Shown here: piece by piece, positions 1 through 7,881 of the stretch | Layout of the letters: the number at the start of each line of letters is the position of its first letter | Position numbering within the stretch: position 1 is the first letter of the stretch | From: an uncultured Roseburia sp. | GTDB lineage: Bacteria; Bacillota; Clostridia; Lachnospirales; Lachnospiraceae | Assembly: GCA_900542495.1 (NCBI GenBank) | Contig: UQNW01000026.1 | Location: forward strand, 1 to 34,566 | DNA length: 34,566 nt | Direction of reading: 5' to 3' | Position numbers and translations under genes: made by a program | Notes under the pieces: model-generated | The model's database searches: none | The model's input: only the letters and a program-made list of their open reading frames with translations | What the model was told of the DNA's origin: nothing

Positions 1-3
1 TTC

Positions 4-75
4 GGCTCCGTGGTCAAGCGGTTAAGACATCGCCCTTTCACGGCGGTAACACGGGTTCGATTCCCGTCGGAGTCA
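4..75 (+). tRNA. tRNA-Glu (anticodon TTC)
   Basis: The acceptor arms GGCTCCG (4-10) and CGGAGTC (68-74) pair over 7 bp with one G-T. The anticodon loop is CTTTCAC with TTC at 37-39, and the T-loop has the usual GGTTCGATTCC pattern. The discriminator base is A75 and no CCA end is encoded. A second tRNA follows after 28 bases, so the two are probably cotranscribed from a promoter left of the window. Confidence 0.95.
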
Positions 76-103
76 TTAGTAGGAATTTTACATTAAAATA
101 TAT

Positions 104-174
104 GGCGACATAGCCAAGCGGTAAGGCGTGGGTCTGCAACACCCTGATCACCAGTTCGAATCTGGTTGTCGCCT
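104..174 (+). tRNA. tRNA-Cys (anticodon GCA)
   Basis: The acceptor arms GGCGACA (104-110) and TGTCGCC (167-173) pair perfectly and the discriminator is T174, as expected for tRNA-Cys. The loop CTGCAAC places GCA at 136-138. The outermost anticodon-stem pair looks like a T-T mismatch (129/145). No CCA is encoded. A terminator follows directly. Confidence 0.95.
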
Positions 175-177
175 CTT

Positions 178-209
178 AAGAATCCATAGTAATATGGGTT
201 CTTTTTTTT
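178..209 (+). terminator. Intrinsic terminator of the tRNA operon
   Basis: AAGAATCCATA (178-188), the loop GTAA and TATGGGTTCTT (193-203) form an 11-bp stem with two G-T pairs, followed by a run of T up to 209. Confidence 0.88.
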
Positions 210-278
210 GATCAAAATCATATAATATAAACAAATTCTTAAGATTATCAAAAACAAAAATAACTTGGAGAAGTCAGG

Positions 279-307
279 TTGACAGTTATAGGAGAGAATG
301 AGAAAAT
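279..307 (+). promoter_or_regulatory. Possible sigma-A promoter of uppP
   Basis: A perfect -35 hexamer TTGACA (279-284) is followed after 17 bases by a poor -10, GAAAAT (302-307). Its position between the tRNA terminator and uppP fits, but the -10 is weak. The same bases could encode a 40-residue small ORF starting at TTG 279. Confidence 0.35.
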
Positions 308-416
308 AGATTTTGTTGTTAAACAAGCAATTAAAAAAGAAAAAGGAAGGATGTCTGTCATCATATTTATTGAATTATTCCAATTCAATAGAGGAAGATA
401 GACGCAATAAGAAAAA

Positions 417-1280
417 ATGTTAGAAATTTTAAAAGCAATATTATTTGGTATCGTGGAAGGTATTACAGAGTGGCTTCCAATCAGCAGTACAGGACATATG
501 ATCCTTTTAAATGAGATCGTGTCTTTGAATGTATCAGATGAATTTTACAGTATGTTTGAGGTTGTGATCCAGCTTGGAGCAATTCTTGCAGTTGTAATTT
601 TGTTCTGGAATCAGATCTGGCCATTTGGAAAAAAGAATAATAAAGAGCCATTGGCAAAAGACGGTGCAGGAGCATATATAAAATGGGATATTTTTAAATT
701 ATGGTTTCACATTTTGGTATCCTGTGTACCAGCTGCAATCGTAGGAGTACTTTTTGACGAGCAGTTAGAGGCATTATTTTACAATTACCAGACAGTAGCT
801 ATTATGCTGATCCTTTTTGGTATAGCATTTATTGTGATCGAAAATTATCACAAAGGAAAGAAAGCAAAGGTAAATACTCTGGTGGGAATTGATTATAAAC
901 TGGCATTCTGGATAGGAATGTTTCAGCTGATTGCAGCGATTTTTCCAGGAACATCCCGTTCTGGAGCAACAATTGTCGGAGCATTATTACTTGGAATTTC
1001 CAGAACTGTTGCAGCGGAATATACATTTTTCCTCGCAATACCGGTCATGTTTGGAGCAAGTCTTTTAAAGGGAGTAAAATTTTTAATGAATGCAACTATG
1101 ACATCACAGGAAGGTGTGATTCTTGTGGTCGGAATGGTTGTTGCATTTGCAGTGTCTCTCGTTGTCATTAAGTTTTTAATGGGATATATTAAAAAACATG
1201 ATTTCAAGGTGTTCGGCTGGTATCGAATCATTTTAGGTGCAATTGTGTTACTGTGCGGATTTGCTGGATTTATCGGATAA
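417..1280 (+). CDS. uppP: Undecaprenyl-diphosphate phosphatase (UppP/BacA)
   Basis: This integral membrane enzyme dephosphorylates undecaprenyl pyrophosphate to recycle the lipid carrier for peptidoglycan and other wall polymers, and it confers bacitracin tolerance. The 287 residues match the family length. The N-terminal signature EGITEWLPISSTGH carries the paired glutamates E14 and E18, and the second signature PGTSRSGAT lies at residues 177-185; both belong to the BacA active site. Hydrophobic helices fill the rest. The start at 417 gives the usual distance to the first signature, although the only good SD-like stretch (GAGGAAG at 391) is about 20 bases away. It looks monocistronic. Confidence 0.96.
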   Translation: MLEILKAILFGIVEGITEWLPISSTGHMILLNEIVSLNVSDEFYSMFEVVIQLGAILAVVILFWNQIWPFGKKNNKEPLAKDGAGAYIKWDIFKLWFHILVSCVPAAIVGVLFDEQLEALFYNYQTVAIMLILFGIAFIVIENYHKGKKAKVNTLVGIDYKLAFWIGMFQLIAAIFPGTSRSGATIVGALLLGISRTVAAEYTFFLAIPVMFGASLLKGVKFLMNATMTSQEGVILVVGMVVAFAVSLVVIKFLMGYIKKHDFKVFGWYRIILGAIVLLCGFAGFIG

Positions 1281-1322
1281 TACACCGCATGCTATAAACT
1301 TTACGATTAATCGTATTTGAAG

Positions 1323-1404
1323 AATAATAGATACCGTTTTTCTCGGCAATAACAAAACCACATTTTTTGTGGCTTGCGAGAGAAGCGGTATTTTATCTAT
1401 TATT
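1323..1404 (+). other. Three-tier stem-loop in the uppP-bioY gap
   Basis: Outer arms AATAATAGATA (1323-1333) and TATCTATTATT (1394-1404) are perfectly complementary, with CCG/CGG just inside. A middle helix pairs CTCG (1342) with CGAG (1377). An inner helix pairs CCACA (1358-1362) with TGTGG (1368-1372). There is no T-run after it, so it is not a standard terminator. It could be a structured 3' end of the uppP mRNA or a small palindromic repeat. The rest of the gap 1281-1688 holds the bioY control region described separately. Confidence 0.6.
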
Positions 1405-1523
1405 AGCTGTTTGATAAATTTGGAATTACCAGTCTCATTCCCAAAAGAACAATGAATTCATACATTATCATATCCCGAAATTTATTACAAAATAAGGAGA
1501 GGATAATTATAGTATGAATGTAA

Positions 1524-1555
1524 ATGTAAACTAAAACTGAATAATAGGTTGACAA
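1524..1555 (+). promoter_or_regulatory. Probable BirA (biotin) operator
   Basis: Two inverted half-sites, ATGTAAACT (1524-1532) and GGTTGACAA (1547-1555), are separated by 14 bases. They resemble the Firmicutes BirA box (TTGTTAACC and its complement about 14 bases away). The right half overlaps the -35 of the bioY promoter, the expected geometry for repression by BirA with biotinyl-AMP. Confidence 0.7.
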
Positions 1556-1577
1556 TTGGTGCGATATTTTATAGAAT
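1549..1577 (+). promoter_or_regulatory. sigma-A promoter of bioY
   Basis: TTGACA (1549-1554), a 17-base spacer and TAGAAT (1572-1577, 5 of 6 consensus). The -35 lies inside the BirA-like right half-site. The transcript start would be near 1584, giving a leader of about 100 bases. Confidence 0.75.
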
Positions 1578-1688
1578 GAGTAAGTACGAGCGAGACTGCT
1601 TTCCGTAAAAGAGACAATTTTACAATGATAGTTTATTTATGGATAGACAGAATAGCAGCTCAAATAAAAGTGTATGGAGAAGCTTACA

Positions 1689-2237
1689 ATGAATGAGAAA
1701 AAAATATCGACATCAACAATAGCAATCATTGCCCTTATGACGGCAATTACCTGTATTTTAGGTCCATTGTCACTGCCAATCGGTCCGGTACCGATTTCCC
1801 TTACGAATTTGGCAATTTATTTTACTGTAATATTGCTCGGCTGGAAAAGAGGAACCGTATCTTATTTGATCTACCTGCTGATTGGATTGGTGGGAGTGCC
1901 TGTATTTTCAAGCTTTTCGGCAGGTCCGGCAAAATTATTTGGACCGACAGGTGGTTATCTGATCGGATTTATTTTTCTGGCAATGATCAGTGGCTGGTTT
2001 ATTGAGAAGTTTCCGGGAAAAAGAGTGATGTATTTTGTAGGAATGGTTTTAGGAACGGCAGTCTGTTATGCACTTGGAACAGCATGGCTTGCTTATGAGG
2101 CGGAAATGACATTTCAGGCAGCATTAATGGCAGGTGTTGTACCATTTATTATCGGAGATATTGCAAAAATGATCGTAGCAATGATCGTAGCACCGATGAT
2201 AAAGAATCCGTTGGTGAAGGCAGGATATATAAAATAA
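1689..2237 (+). CDS. bioY: Biotin transporter substrate-binding subunit BioY (ECF S component)
   Basis: BioY is the membrane S component that binds biotin and works with a shared energy-coupling module (EcfT with two ATPases), which is not encoded here. The 182-residue product has about six hydrophobic helices and the BioY-like segment GPVPISLTNLAIYF followed by GWKRG. The FSAGPAKLFGPTGGYLIGF stretch is typical of the family. The start at 1689 is chosen because GGAGAAG (1676-1682) sits 6 bases upstream; the in-frame ATG at 1674 would overlap that SD. Control by BirA is indicated by the operator-promoter overlap upstream. It is transcribed alone. Confidence 0.93.
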   Translation: MNEKKISTSTIAIIALMTAITCILGPLSLPIGPVPISLTNLAIYFTVILLGWKRGTVSYLIYLLIGLVGVPVFSSFSAGPAKLFGPTGGYLIGFIFLAMISGWFIEKFPGKRVMYFVGMVLGTAVCYALGTAWLAYEAEMTFQAALMAGVVPFIIGDIAKMIVAMIVAPMIKNPLVKAGYIK

Positions 2238-2256
2238 ACAAATCGCGCAAAGACAG

Positions 2257-2340
2257 GAGGTTGTCCGCGCATAGGTATATAAGAGATGTGTCATAAGGAT
2301 TCATCTGAAAGAAAAATATGCTTATGTGTAAGACAACCTC
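2257..2340 (+). other. Structured RNA candidate with possible pseudoknot, bioY 3' region
   Basis: GAGGTTGTC (2257-2265) pairs perfectly with GACAACCTC (2332-2340), closing about 66 bases. Inside, AGATG (2284-2288) and CATCT (2302-2306) form a hairpin whose loop contains CATAAG (2292-2297), complementary to CTTATG (2321-2326), which would make a pseudoknot. A T-rich tail (TTGTTGTTTTGTCT) follows, so it may also act as a terminator for bioY. I do not recognise a known riboswitch class. The remaining bases to 2508 are AT-rich with no clear signal. Confidence 0.5.
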
Positions 2341-2508
2341 TTGTTGTTTTGTCTAAAAGTGTATAAAATATATCTGCACGCTTTTTCAATTCGAACCACT
2401 AAGATTGAAAAATATAATTGATAATGAAAATAAGTCAGGAAAAACTTATATAAAAACCGGTAAGATAAATATAGAGCAGAAATAATAAAATAAGAACAGG
2501 AAGTAAGA

Positions 2509-3330
2509 ATGAAACAAAAAGTAGTATTTTTAGATGTAGACGGAACGATCGTAAATGATAAGGGAGTTATTCCGGAATCAACCAAAAGAGCAATCAAAAA
2601 AGCAGTAGAGAATGGCCATAAACTCGTAGTCTGCAGTGGACGCAGTCTTTTTCAACTGCCACAGATGTTATTGGATCTTGGGTTTAGTGGAATGGTGACA
2701 GCAGCGGGAGCGCAGGTCATTGCAGACGGAAAAGAGATTTATCATGCAGTCATCGACGAAGAACATCGAAAATTTATTACAGAATATATGGAAAAAAATA
2801 AGTTTGTTTATTGTTTTCAGACGGACAGCGGAGTTGTCATGAATAAGCGCAGTGAGAGCAGAATTTTAAATATTATGAGTGACATGGGAATTACCGAGGC
2901 ACATCTGCGTCAGCTTGTGGGAGAATTTTTTATTCAGGAAGATGTGTGGAATAATGAAAAAGAAGAAAAGCTGATTTATTATGATGCACCTTTTGGAGTT
3001 GCGCGAGTGCATGCGGATTTGGAGCCGTATTTTGATGCAGTGGCACTGAGCCTTAGCGGAGCGGACGACTACTGTGGTGAGGTCGGAATCAATGGAATCC
3101 ACAAGGCTACCGGAATGAAGCGCTATCTGGAACATGTGGGTGTTGCCAGAGAAGACAGTATCGCGATCGGAGACGGACCGAATGATCTGCAGATGATGGA
3201 CTATGCCGGAATTGGAATCGCAATGGGAAATGCAAGGGAAGAAGTCAAAAAAAGAGCAGATATGGTAACTGCCCACATCGATGAGGACGGAATTTATCTT
3301 GCATTGGAAAAGCTGGGGTTGTTAGACTGA
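2509..3330 (+). CDS. Cof-type HAD-superfamily sugar/nucleotide phosphatase
   Basis: A cytosolic Mg2+-dependent phosphohydrolase of the HAD IIB (Cof) group; these act on sugar phosphates, flavin or pyridoxal phosphates, and the substrate cannot be read from sequence. The four HAD motifs are visible: DVDGT with nucleophile D9 and acid/base D11, the serine in VVCSGRS, the lysine in GIHKATGMK, and the acidic pair in AIGDGPNDLQMM. Length (273 residues) is normal for the family. The SD GGAAG sits 5-8 bases before ATG 2509. It leads a run of same-strand genes up to 8568, with only one base between its stop and the next start. Confidence 0.92.
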   Translation: MKQKVVFLDVDGTIVNDKGVIPESTKRAIKKAVENGHKLVVCSGRSLFQLPQMLLDLGFSGMVTAAGAQVIADGKEIYHAVIDEEHRKFITEYMEKNKFVYCFQTDSGVVMNKRSESRILNIMSDMGITEAHLRQLVGEFFIQEDVWNNEKEEKLIYYDAPFGVARVHADLEPYFDAVALSLSGADDYCGEVGINGIHKATGMKRYLEHVGVAREDSIAIGDGPNDLQMMDYAGIGIAMGNAREEVKKRADMVTAHIDEDGIYLALEKLGLLD

Positions 3331-3331
3331 T

Positions 3332-4489
3332 ATGAAAGATAAAATAGCAAGGTTTATAAAAAAGGATACCGTATTGTGTGTGGCAACAGTACTTGCAATT
3401 GTTTCCGCCTTTTTTGTGAAACCGACGTTGAATTATGTAAACTATATAGACTTCCGTGTATTAGGCATTTTACTAAGTCTGATGACTGTTATGGCAGGAC
3501 TTCAGAGAAATGGTTTGTTTGATGTGATCGGAAGCAGCCTTTTAAAAAGAACAAAGAATACTATGCATTTATCGCTGGTACTTGTATTTTTATGCTTTTT
3601 CTTTAGTATGTTCATTACAAATGACGTATCGTTGATCACATTTGTACCGTTTGCCATGCTGACATTGCGAAAATGTGATCAGGAAAAACTTCTGATACCG
3701 GTAATTGTGCTTCAGACGCTGGCAGCTAACCTTGGCAGCATGTTAACACCAATCGGCAACCCACAGAATTTATTTTTGTATAATCTTGCCGAGATGAAAA
3801 TTTCCACTTTTATCGGCATTATCTTTCCGTATACACTCGCCGCCGGTATTTTACTGCTTTTATCTGTGTTTTTTATATGCAGGAAAAAAGAGAAAATTGA
3901 ATTTACATTAGAAACTAATGCAGACAAAAATTCCGGTGTGGAAAAAGAGAGAGAGCATCTTCAGAGGAGAACGAATCAGAAAAATGTCATTTACCTGATT
4001 TTGTTCGTCTTAAGTCTGCTTGTTGTCGTGCGTATTTTGCCGTATTACGTGGCGTTGATCATTGTGCTCGCCACAGTGTTTGTGATGGATCGGCAGGTGC
4101 TAACGACTGTGGATTACAGTTTGCTGCTCACGTTTATAGCATTTTTTATTTTTACAGGAAATATCGGAGAAATTCCGGCAATACGCGATATGTTGCAGCA
4201 GCTCGTAAACGGTCGGGAGGTTGGAATCGGTATCGTCGCAAGCCAGGTGATCAGTAATGTTCCAGCGGCGTTATTGCTTTCCGGTTTTACCGAAAATTAC
4301 GCAAAACTTTTAGTAGGTGTGAATGTTGGCGGCTTAGGTACATTGATCGCTTCTATGGCAAGTCTGATTTCCTACAAAATTTATGCACATCACTATAATG
4401 AGCAAAAAGGAAAATATTTTTTGTGGTTTACGATTGCAAATGTGGGATATCTGGCAGCGTTACTATTGCTTTATTTTATGCTAAATTAA
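3332..4489 (+). CDS. ArsB/NhaD/SLC13-like anion permease
   Basis: A polytopic membrane protein of 385 residues with about ten hydrophobic helices. It belongs to the ion-transporter superfamily of citrate/arsenite/Na+-H+ permeases, shown by TNDVSLITFVPF around residues 90-100, by LTPIGNPQNLF after the fourth helix, and by a second hairpin-like SNVPAALLLSGF near the end. Members move dicarboxylates, citrate, arsenite or protons; the substrate is not predictable here. It begins one base after the HAD gene and is probably translationally coupled to it. At 385 residues it is at the short end of the superfamily. No arsR or other arsenic genes are nearby, so an arsenic role is not supported. Confidence 0.82.
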   Translation: MKDKIARFIKKDTVLCVATVLAIVSAFFVKPTLNYVNYIDFRVLGILLSLMTVMAGLQRNGLFDVIGSSLLKRTKNTMHLSLVLVFLCFFFSMFITNDVSLITFVPFAMLTLRKCDQEKLLIPVIVLQTLAANLGSMLTPIGNPQNLFLYNLAEMKISTFIGIIFPYTLAAGILLLLSVFFICRKKEKIEFTLETNADKNSGVEKEREHLQRRTNQKNVIYLILFVLSLLVVVRILPYYVALIIVLATVFVMDRQVLTTVDYSLLLTFIAFFIFTGNIGEIPAIRDMLQQLVNGREVGIGIVASQVISNVPAALLLSGFTENYAKLLVGVNVGGLGTLIASMASLISYKIYAHHYNEQKGKYFLWFTIANVGYLAALLLLYFMLN

Positions 4490-4575
4490 ATGAGGAGAAA
4501 TTAAGTACAATCTGAAAGATGTTTTTTCTGCAAGAGTATGCAGATAAAAATTGTAAGGTACTGAAAATAGAGATT

Positions 4576-5427
4576 ATGCGTGAAAAGAAATATAATAAAA
4601 ACAGTTTGCAAGGCACGATTTATGTGCTGCTGTCAGCGGTGTGTTTTAGTCTGGGCGGTGTTCTGATCAAGTCAATTCCATGGAATTCACTTTCAATCAA
4701 TATGGTCAGGAGCATTCTGTCATTCATTGTAATTTTTACATATCAGAGGACGCAGGGAAGAAAATTTATCTTTAATAAAATGGTGTTGCTTGGCGCGGTT
4801 TTGAATTTTGTCATGGCATTGACCTTCGTTATGGCAACAAAACTGACGACCGCAGCAAATGCGATTGTGCTGCAGTTTACCGAGCCGGTATTTCTTATTT
4901 TAATTGTGTGGCTTGTATACAAACAGAAACCGAAAAAGGATGCAGTATTCACCTGCATTCTTGTGTTATGTGGAATTTTCTGTTTCTTTTTTGAGTCGCT
5001 CAGTACTGGTGGAATGGTAGGAAATGTCCTGGCAATTGTGTCAGGCGTGACCTATGCAGGCGTTTTTTTGATCAAAAAATTCCCTGGCGGGGATTTTGAA
5101 TCATCACTTATGGTCTCCCACCTGATCAGTATTGTGGTAGGAATCCCATTTTTGATGAGAGAGACAGTATTCACACCAACTGTCTGGGGATACGTTCTCG
5201 TATTGGGAATTGTACAGTTTGGTTTATCGTATGTATTTTTGTCAAGAGGTCTGGATCGTGTTTCACCGGTGACGGCATCCCTGACATCTACGATCGAACC
5301 GATTTTAAATCCAATTCTTGTTGCGGTTTTCTGTGGCGAGACAATTGGCGTGTTGTCTATTTTTGGAGCGGTGCTTGTGATCGGATCGGCTGCTGTGTAT
5401 AATCTGAGGCAGGCAAAAGGAGAGTAA
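4576..5427 (+). CDS. EamA-family (DMT superfamily) exporter
   Basis: A ten-helix metabolite exporter of the drug/metabolite superfamily with two EamA repeats. The first runs from GTIYVLLSAVCFSLGGVLIK through the VLQFTEPVFLIL segment, and the second ends with SLTSTIEPILNPILVAVFCGE, the characteristic helix-9 motif. With the start at 4576 the product is 283 residues and begins shortly before helix 1, as usual. The frame stays open to an ATG at 4519, which would add 19 residues that do not look conserved; neither start has a strong SD. The substrate is unknown. It lies in the same run as the permease upstream and the MATE exporter downstream. Confidence 0.88.
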   Translation: MREKKYNKNSLQGTIYVLLSAVCFSLGGVLIKSIPWNSLSINMVRSILSFIVIFTYQRTQGRKFIFNKMVLLGAVLNFVMALTFVMATKLTTAANAIVLQFTEPVFLILIVWLVYKQKPKKDAVFTCILVLCGIFCFFFESLSTGGMVGNVLAIVSGVTYAGVFLIKKFPGGDFESSLMVSHLISIVVGIPFLMRETVFTPTVWGYVLVLGIVQFGLSYVFLSRGLDRVSPVTASLTSTIEPILNPILVAVFCGETIGVLSIFGAVLVIGSAAVYNLRQAKGE

Positions 5428-5508
5428 AAATATATTCTGTGCCAGACTGCACAAAAGCAGTCGCGGGTGGCAATTATTTGTGGATTTGATAGAAATAAAG
5501 GAAGAATT

Positions 5509-6897
5509 ATGTTAATAAGATTAAAAGAAAAATACATCGGAGATGCAGCTTTTTACAAAAGGTATCTTTATCTTGCGCTGCCAATGATTTTACAAAATGC
5601 CATAACAAATCTCGTCAGTTTTCTGGATAACATTATGGTAGGGCAGTTGGGAACAGAGCAGATGTCCGGTGTTGCAATCGTCAATCAGTTGATTTTTGTA
5701 TACAATCTGGCAATATTTGGTGCGGCATCTGCAGCCAGCATTTTTGGGGCACAGTATTACGGAAAGGGAAATCATAAGGGACATATGTATTCTTTCCGTT
5801 TTAAATTGTATGCAACATTGCTTGTAACGGGATTAACGATATTATTATTTGCGACAAAAGGTGCAGATTTGATTTCCCTGTATCTCACCGACACGGCAGG
5901 AAGTGGAGCAACCGAGGTTGCACTGCAGTATGGTCTGGAATACCTGGGCATTATGATGGTTGGTCTGGTTCCATTTGCGGTAAACCAGTCCTATGCTACT
6001 AATATTAAAGAAACCGGGCAGACGTTGGTGCCGATGATCGCAAGTTTTGTAGCAGTTGGAAGCAATGCGGTTTTGGACTATCTGTTTATTTTCGGAATTG
6101 GACCATTTCCAAAATTAGGAGTTATTGGTGCAGCACTGGCAACTGTGATCGCACGCTACATAGAAGCATTTATCATTATTATCTGGGCACATTACCACAA
6201 GGAGAAAAACAGGTATCTGGAAGGTGCGTACACCGGATTCGGAATGCCAAAAGGGGAATTGAAGGCAATTATTATCAAAGGCTTCCCACTTATGTTCAAC
6301 GAGGTTTTATGGGCAGCAGGCATGACAACCGTTACCCAGTGTTATTCCATTCGAGGATTGGAAGTTGTGGCAGGTCTTAATATTGCAACAACGATCACGA
6401 ATCTGTTTAACATTATCTATATCCAGCTTGGAGCATGTATCAGCATTGTGGTTGGTCAGTATCTTGGGGCTGGTGAACTGAAAAAAGCGAAAGACGCAGA
6501 TAATAAAATGATTGTTTTCAGTGTATTCTGCTGTGCGCTTGTGGCGGGCGTGATGCTTGTGATCGGTAGATTTTTTCCACAGATTTATAATACTTCTGAA
6601 CAGATCAAAGAGCTTGCAACCAGTTTTATTGCAGTTTCGGCAATTATTATGCCATTTTGTTCCTTTAGTCATGCTTCTTATTTTACGTTGCGCTCCGGAG
6701 GAAAAACGCTGGTCACTTTTTTGTTTGATTCGGTTTTTACTTGGGTGGTTGTAGTTCCGACAGCATTTGTGTTGGCACATTACACAGGACTTGGAATTGT
6801 GAGCGTTTATTTTTTTGTGCAGGCGACAGAACTTATAAAAGTAGCAATTGGTTATTTTATGGTACGAAGCAATGTGTGGCTCGTACAGATGGTATAG
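5509..6897 (+). CDS. MATE-family multidrug/cation antiporter
   Basis: A 462-residue, twelve-helix exporter that couples Na+ or H+ entry to efflux of drugs or metabolites. MATE features are the early PMILQNAITNLVSFLDNIMVG segment, GVIGAALATVIARYIE at the end of the first half, and the equivalent helix pairs in the second half. The start at 5509 is preferred over GTG 5467 because AAGGAAG (5498-5504) lies just upstream and homology begins there. A small inverted repeat (GACTGC/GCAGTC, 5445-5462) precedes it. It is the last large membrane protein of the run. Confidence 0.93.
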   Translation: MLIRLKEKYIGDAAFYKRYLYLALPMILQNAITNLVSFLDNIMVGQLGTEQMSGVAIVNQLIFVYNLAIFGAASAASIFGAQYYGKGNHKGHMYSFRFKLYATLLVTGLTILLFATKGADLISLYLTDTAGSGATEVALQYGLEYLGIMMVGLVPFAVNQSYATNIKETGQTLVPMIASFVAVGSNAVLDYLFIFGIGPFPKLGVIGAALATVIARYIEAFIIIIWAHYHKEKNRYLEGAYTGFGMPKGELKAIIIKGFPLMFNEVLWAAGMTTVTQCYSIRGLEVVAGLNIATTITNLFNIIYIQLGACISIVVGQYLGAGELKKAKDADNKMIVFSVFCCALVAGVMLVIGRFFPQIYNTSEQIKELATSFIAVSAIIMPFCSFSHASYFTLRSGGKTLVTFLFDSVFTWVVVVPTAFVLAHYTGLGIVSVYFFVQATELIKVAIGYFMVRSNVWLVQMV

Positions 6898-6909
6898 TGA
6901 GGTAGAAAA

Positions 6910-7137
6910 ATGTATTTAATTTCAGAAACAACAAAAGAAGAGAGAGAGGCGATTGTCAAGGAATCTCTTGGAAATATTGAAGCAAGCTGTGATGGCTGTA
7001 TGTCCGGGCTGGCAGAAATGTATCAGGACTATATTGACGGGAAAAGAGAGCTGCGGGAAATCAATATGGAATTTAATGCGCGTTACGTCAAAGGGGAAGA
7101 TATGCCGGGCAGAGAACGCTGTGTGTACGGAAAATAA
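6910..7137 (+). CDS. Small conserved-looking protein (75 aa)
   Basis: A 75-residue acidic soluble protein starting 9 bases after the SD GAGG and 12 bases after the MATE stop. The opening TTKEEREAIVKESLGNIEAS followed by a YQDYIDGKRELREI stretch has the shape of the short helical VbhA-like antitoxin fold seen in many small Firmicutes proteins. No Fic-domain toxin is nearby, so a toxin-antitoxin role is not supported. Two cysteines lie in CDGCMSG. It is kept as a real gene because of the SD, tight spacing and absence of overlap. Confidence 0.65.
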   Translation: MYLISETTKEEREAIVKESLGNIEASCDGCMSGLAEMYQDYIDGKRELREINMEFNARYVKGEDMPGRERCVYGK

Positions 7138-7211
7138 TATGATGTTCAAATGAGGTCAAGTGTGCAGTAACGATAACATTTTATGTTAAATCAGAAGAAG
7201 AGGAATGAATC

Positions 7212-7427
7212 ATGTATTTTGCAAAAAAGAGTGAGTATAACGATATTCGGGAAAAATCATTTCTTCAGTGGCTGGATGAGATGGAAAAGCATGATGATGT
7301 TGCAGTGCGCTGTGGTGTGAAGCTTGCGCGGGAATATATGCAGTGTCTCAAGGACGAAAACGAAAAGCTGCGGGAAGAGAATGAGCTGAAAAATAGTTAT
7401 CTTAAGAAAATGAAGATGAGAGAGTAA
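7212..7427 (+). CDS. Small hypothetical protein with C-terminal coiled coil (71 aa)
   Basis: Not recognised. The SD AGAGGA precedes ATG 7212 at a normal distance. The N-terminal half is mixed; residues 45-70 (LKDENEKLREENELKNSYLK) form an obvious charged heptad-like helix, suggesting dimerisation or partner binding. There is no signal peptide or membrane segment. It sits between the 75-residue protein and a zinc-ribbon protein and probably shares their transcript. Confidence 0.6.
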   Translation: MYFAKKSEYNDIREKSFLQWLDEMEKHDDVAVRCGVKLAREYMQCLKDENEKLREENELKNSYLKKMKMRE

Positions 7428-7447
7428 GAAGTTTAGCAGGTGACAAT

Positions 7448-7828
7448 ATGTTTTTTATGATGGGAATTACAGATGGGAGAAAAGACTTTGACTTTCATCA
7501 GCAGATAATCTGTGATATCTGTGGAAAATACGGAAGGTTTCAGGTGTTTATGACCTATACGGTGCTGTCGTTATTTTTTATCCCATGTTTTAAGTGGAAT
7601 AAGCATTATTATGTGCAGACAAGCTGCTGTAATACAGTCTATGAGTTGGATGCGGAGATTGGAAAACGAATTGCAGCAGGTGAGCATATGGAGATTCTGC
7701 CGCAACATTTGAGGCAAATGAATCAGCAGGGATATGGATATACGATGAGGCATTGCAGAAATTGTGGATTTTCCACAACGGAAGATTTTGAATATTGCCC
7801 GAAATGTGGTACAAGATTAAGTGAATAA
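7448..7828 (+). CDS. Zinc-ribbon domain protein (126 aa)
   Basis: A small protein with two metal-binding modules: an N-terminal CDICGKYG motif (around residues 23-29) and a C-terminal CRNCG...CPKCG pair that forms a classic zinc ribbon. Between them is a short hydrophobic stretch (VLSLFFIPCFKWNKHYYV) followed by CC, typical of the zinc_ribbon_15-like family, whose function is unknown. The SD AGGTGA is 5 bases before the ATG. It is the last small gene before the exonuclease. Confidence 0.8.
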   Translation: MFFMMGITDGRKDFDFHQQIICDICGKYGRFQVFMTYTVLSLFFIPCFKWNKHYYVQTSCCNTVYELDAEIGKRIAAGEHMEILPQHLRQMNQQGYGYTMRHCRNCGFSTTEDFEYCPKCGTRLSE

Positions 7829-7881
7829 TAATTAAACACAGAAAAATATTTGGCAGTTCAAATAATTAGAAAGCAGAAGAT

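Noticed and set aside
2322..2597. 91-residue minus-strand frame near the HAD gene start
   Set aside because: It overlaps the HAD N-terminus and AT-rich intergenic DNA, has no SD and resembles no family.
3332..4489. Arsenite exporter ArsB
   Set aside because: Only superfamily-level motifs are present and no arsenic-resistance genes are nearby; a general anion permease is the safer call.
5441..5470. GCCA-GACTGC/GCAGTC-TGGC hairpin before the MATE gene as a riboswitch or terminator
   Set aside because: The stem is only 6 bp with a loosely placed outer helix and no T-run, and no known aptamer motif is present. It is too short to call.
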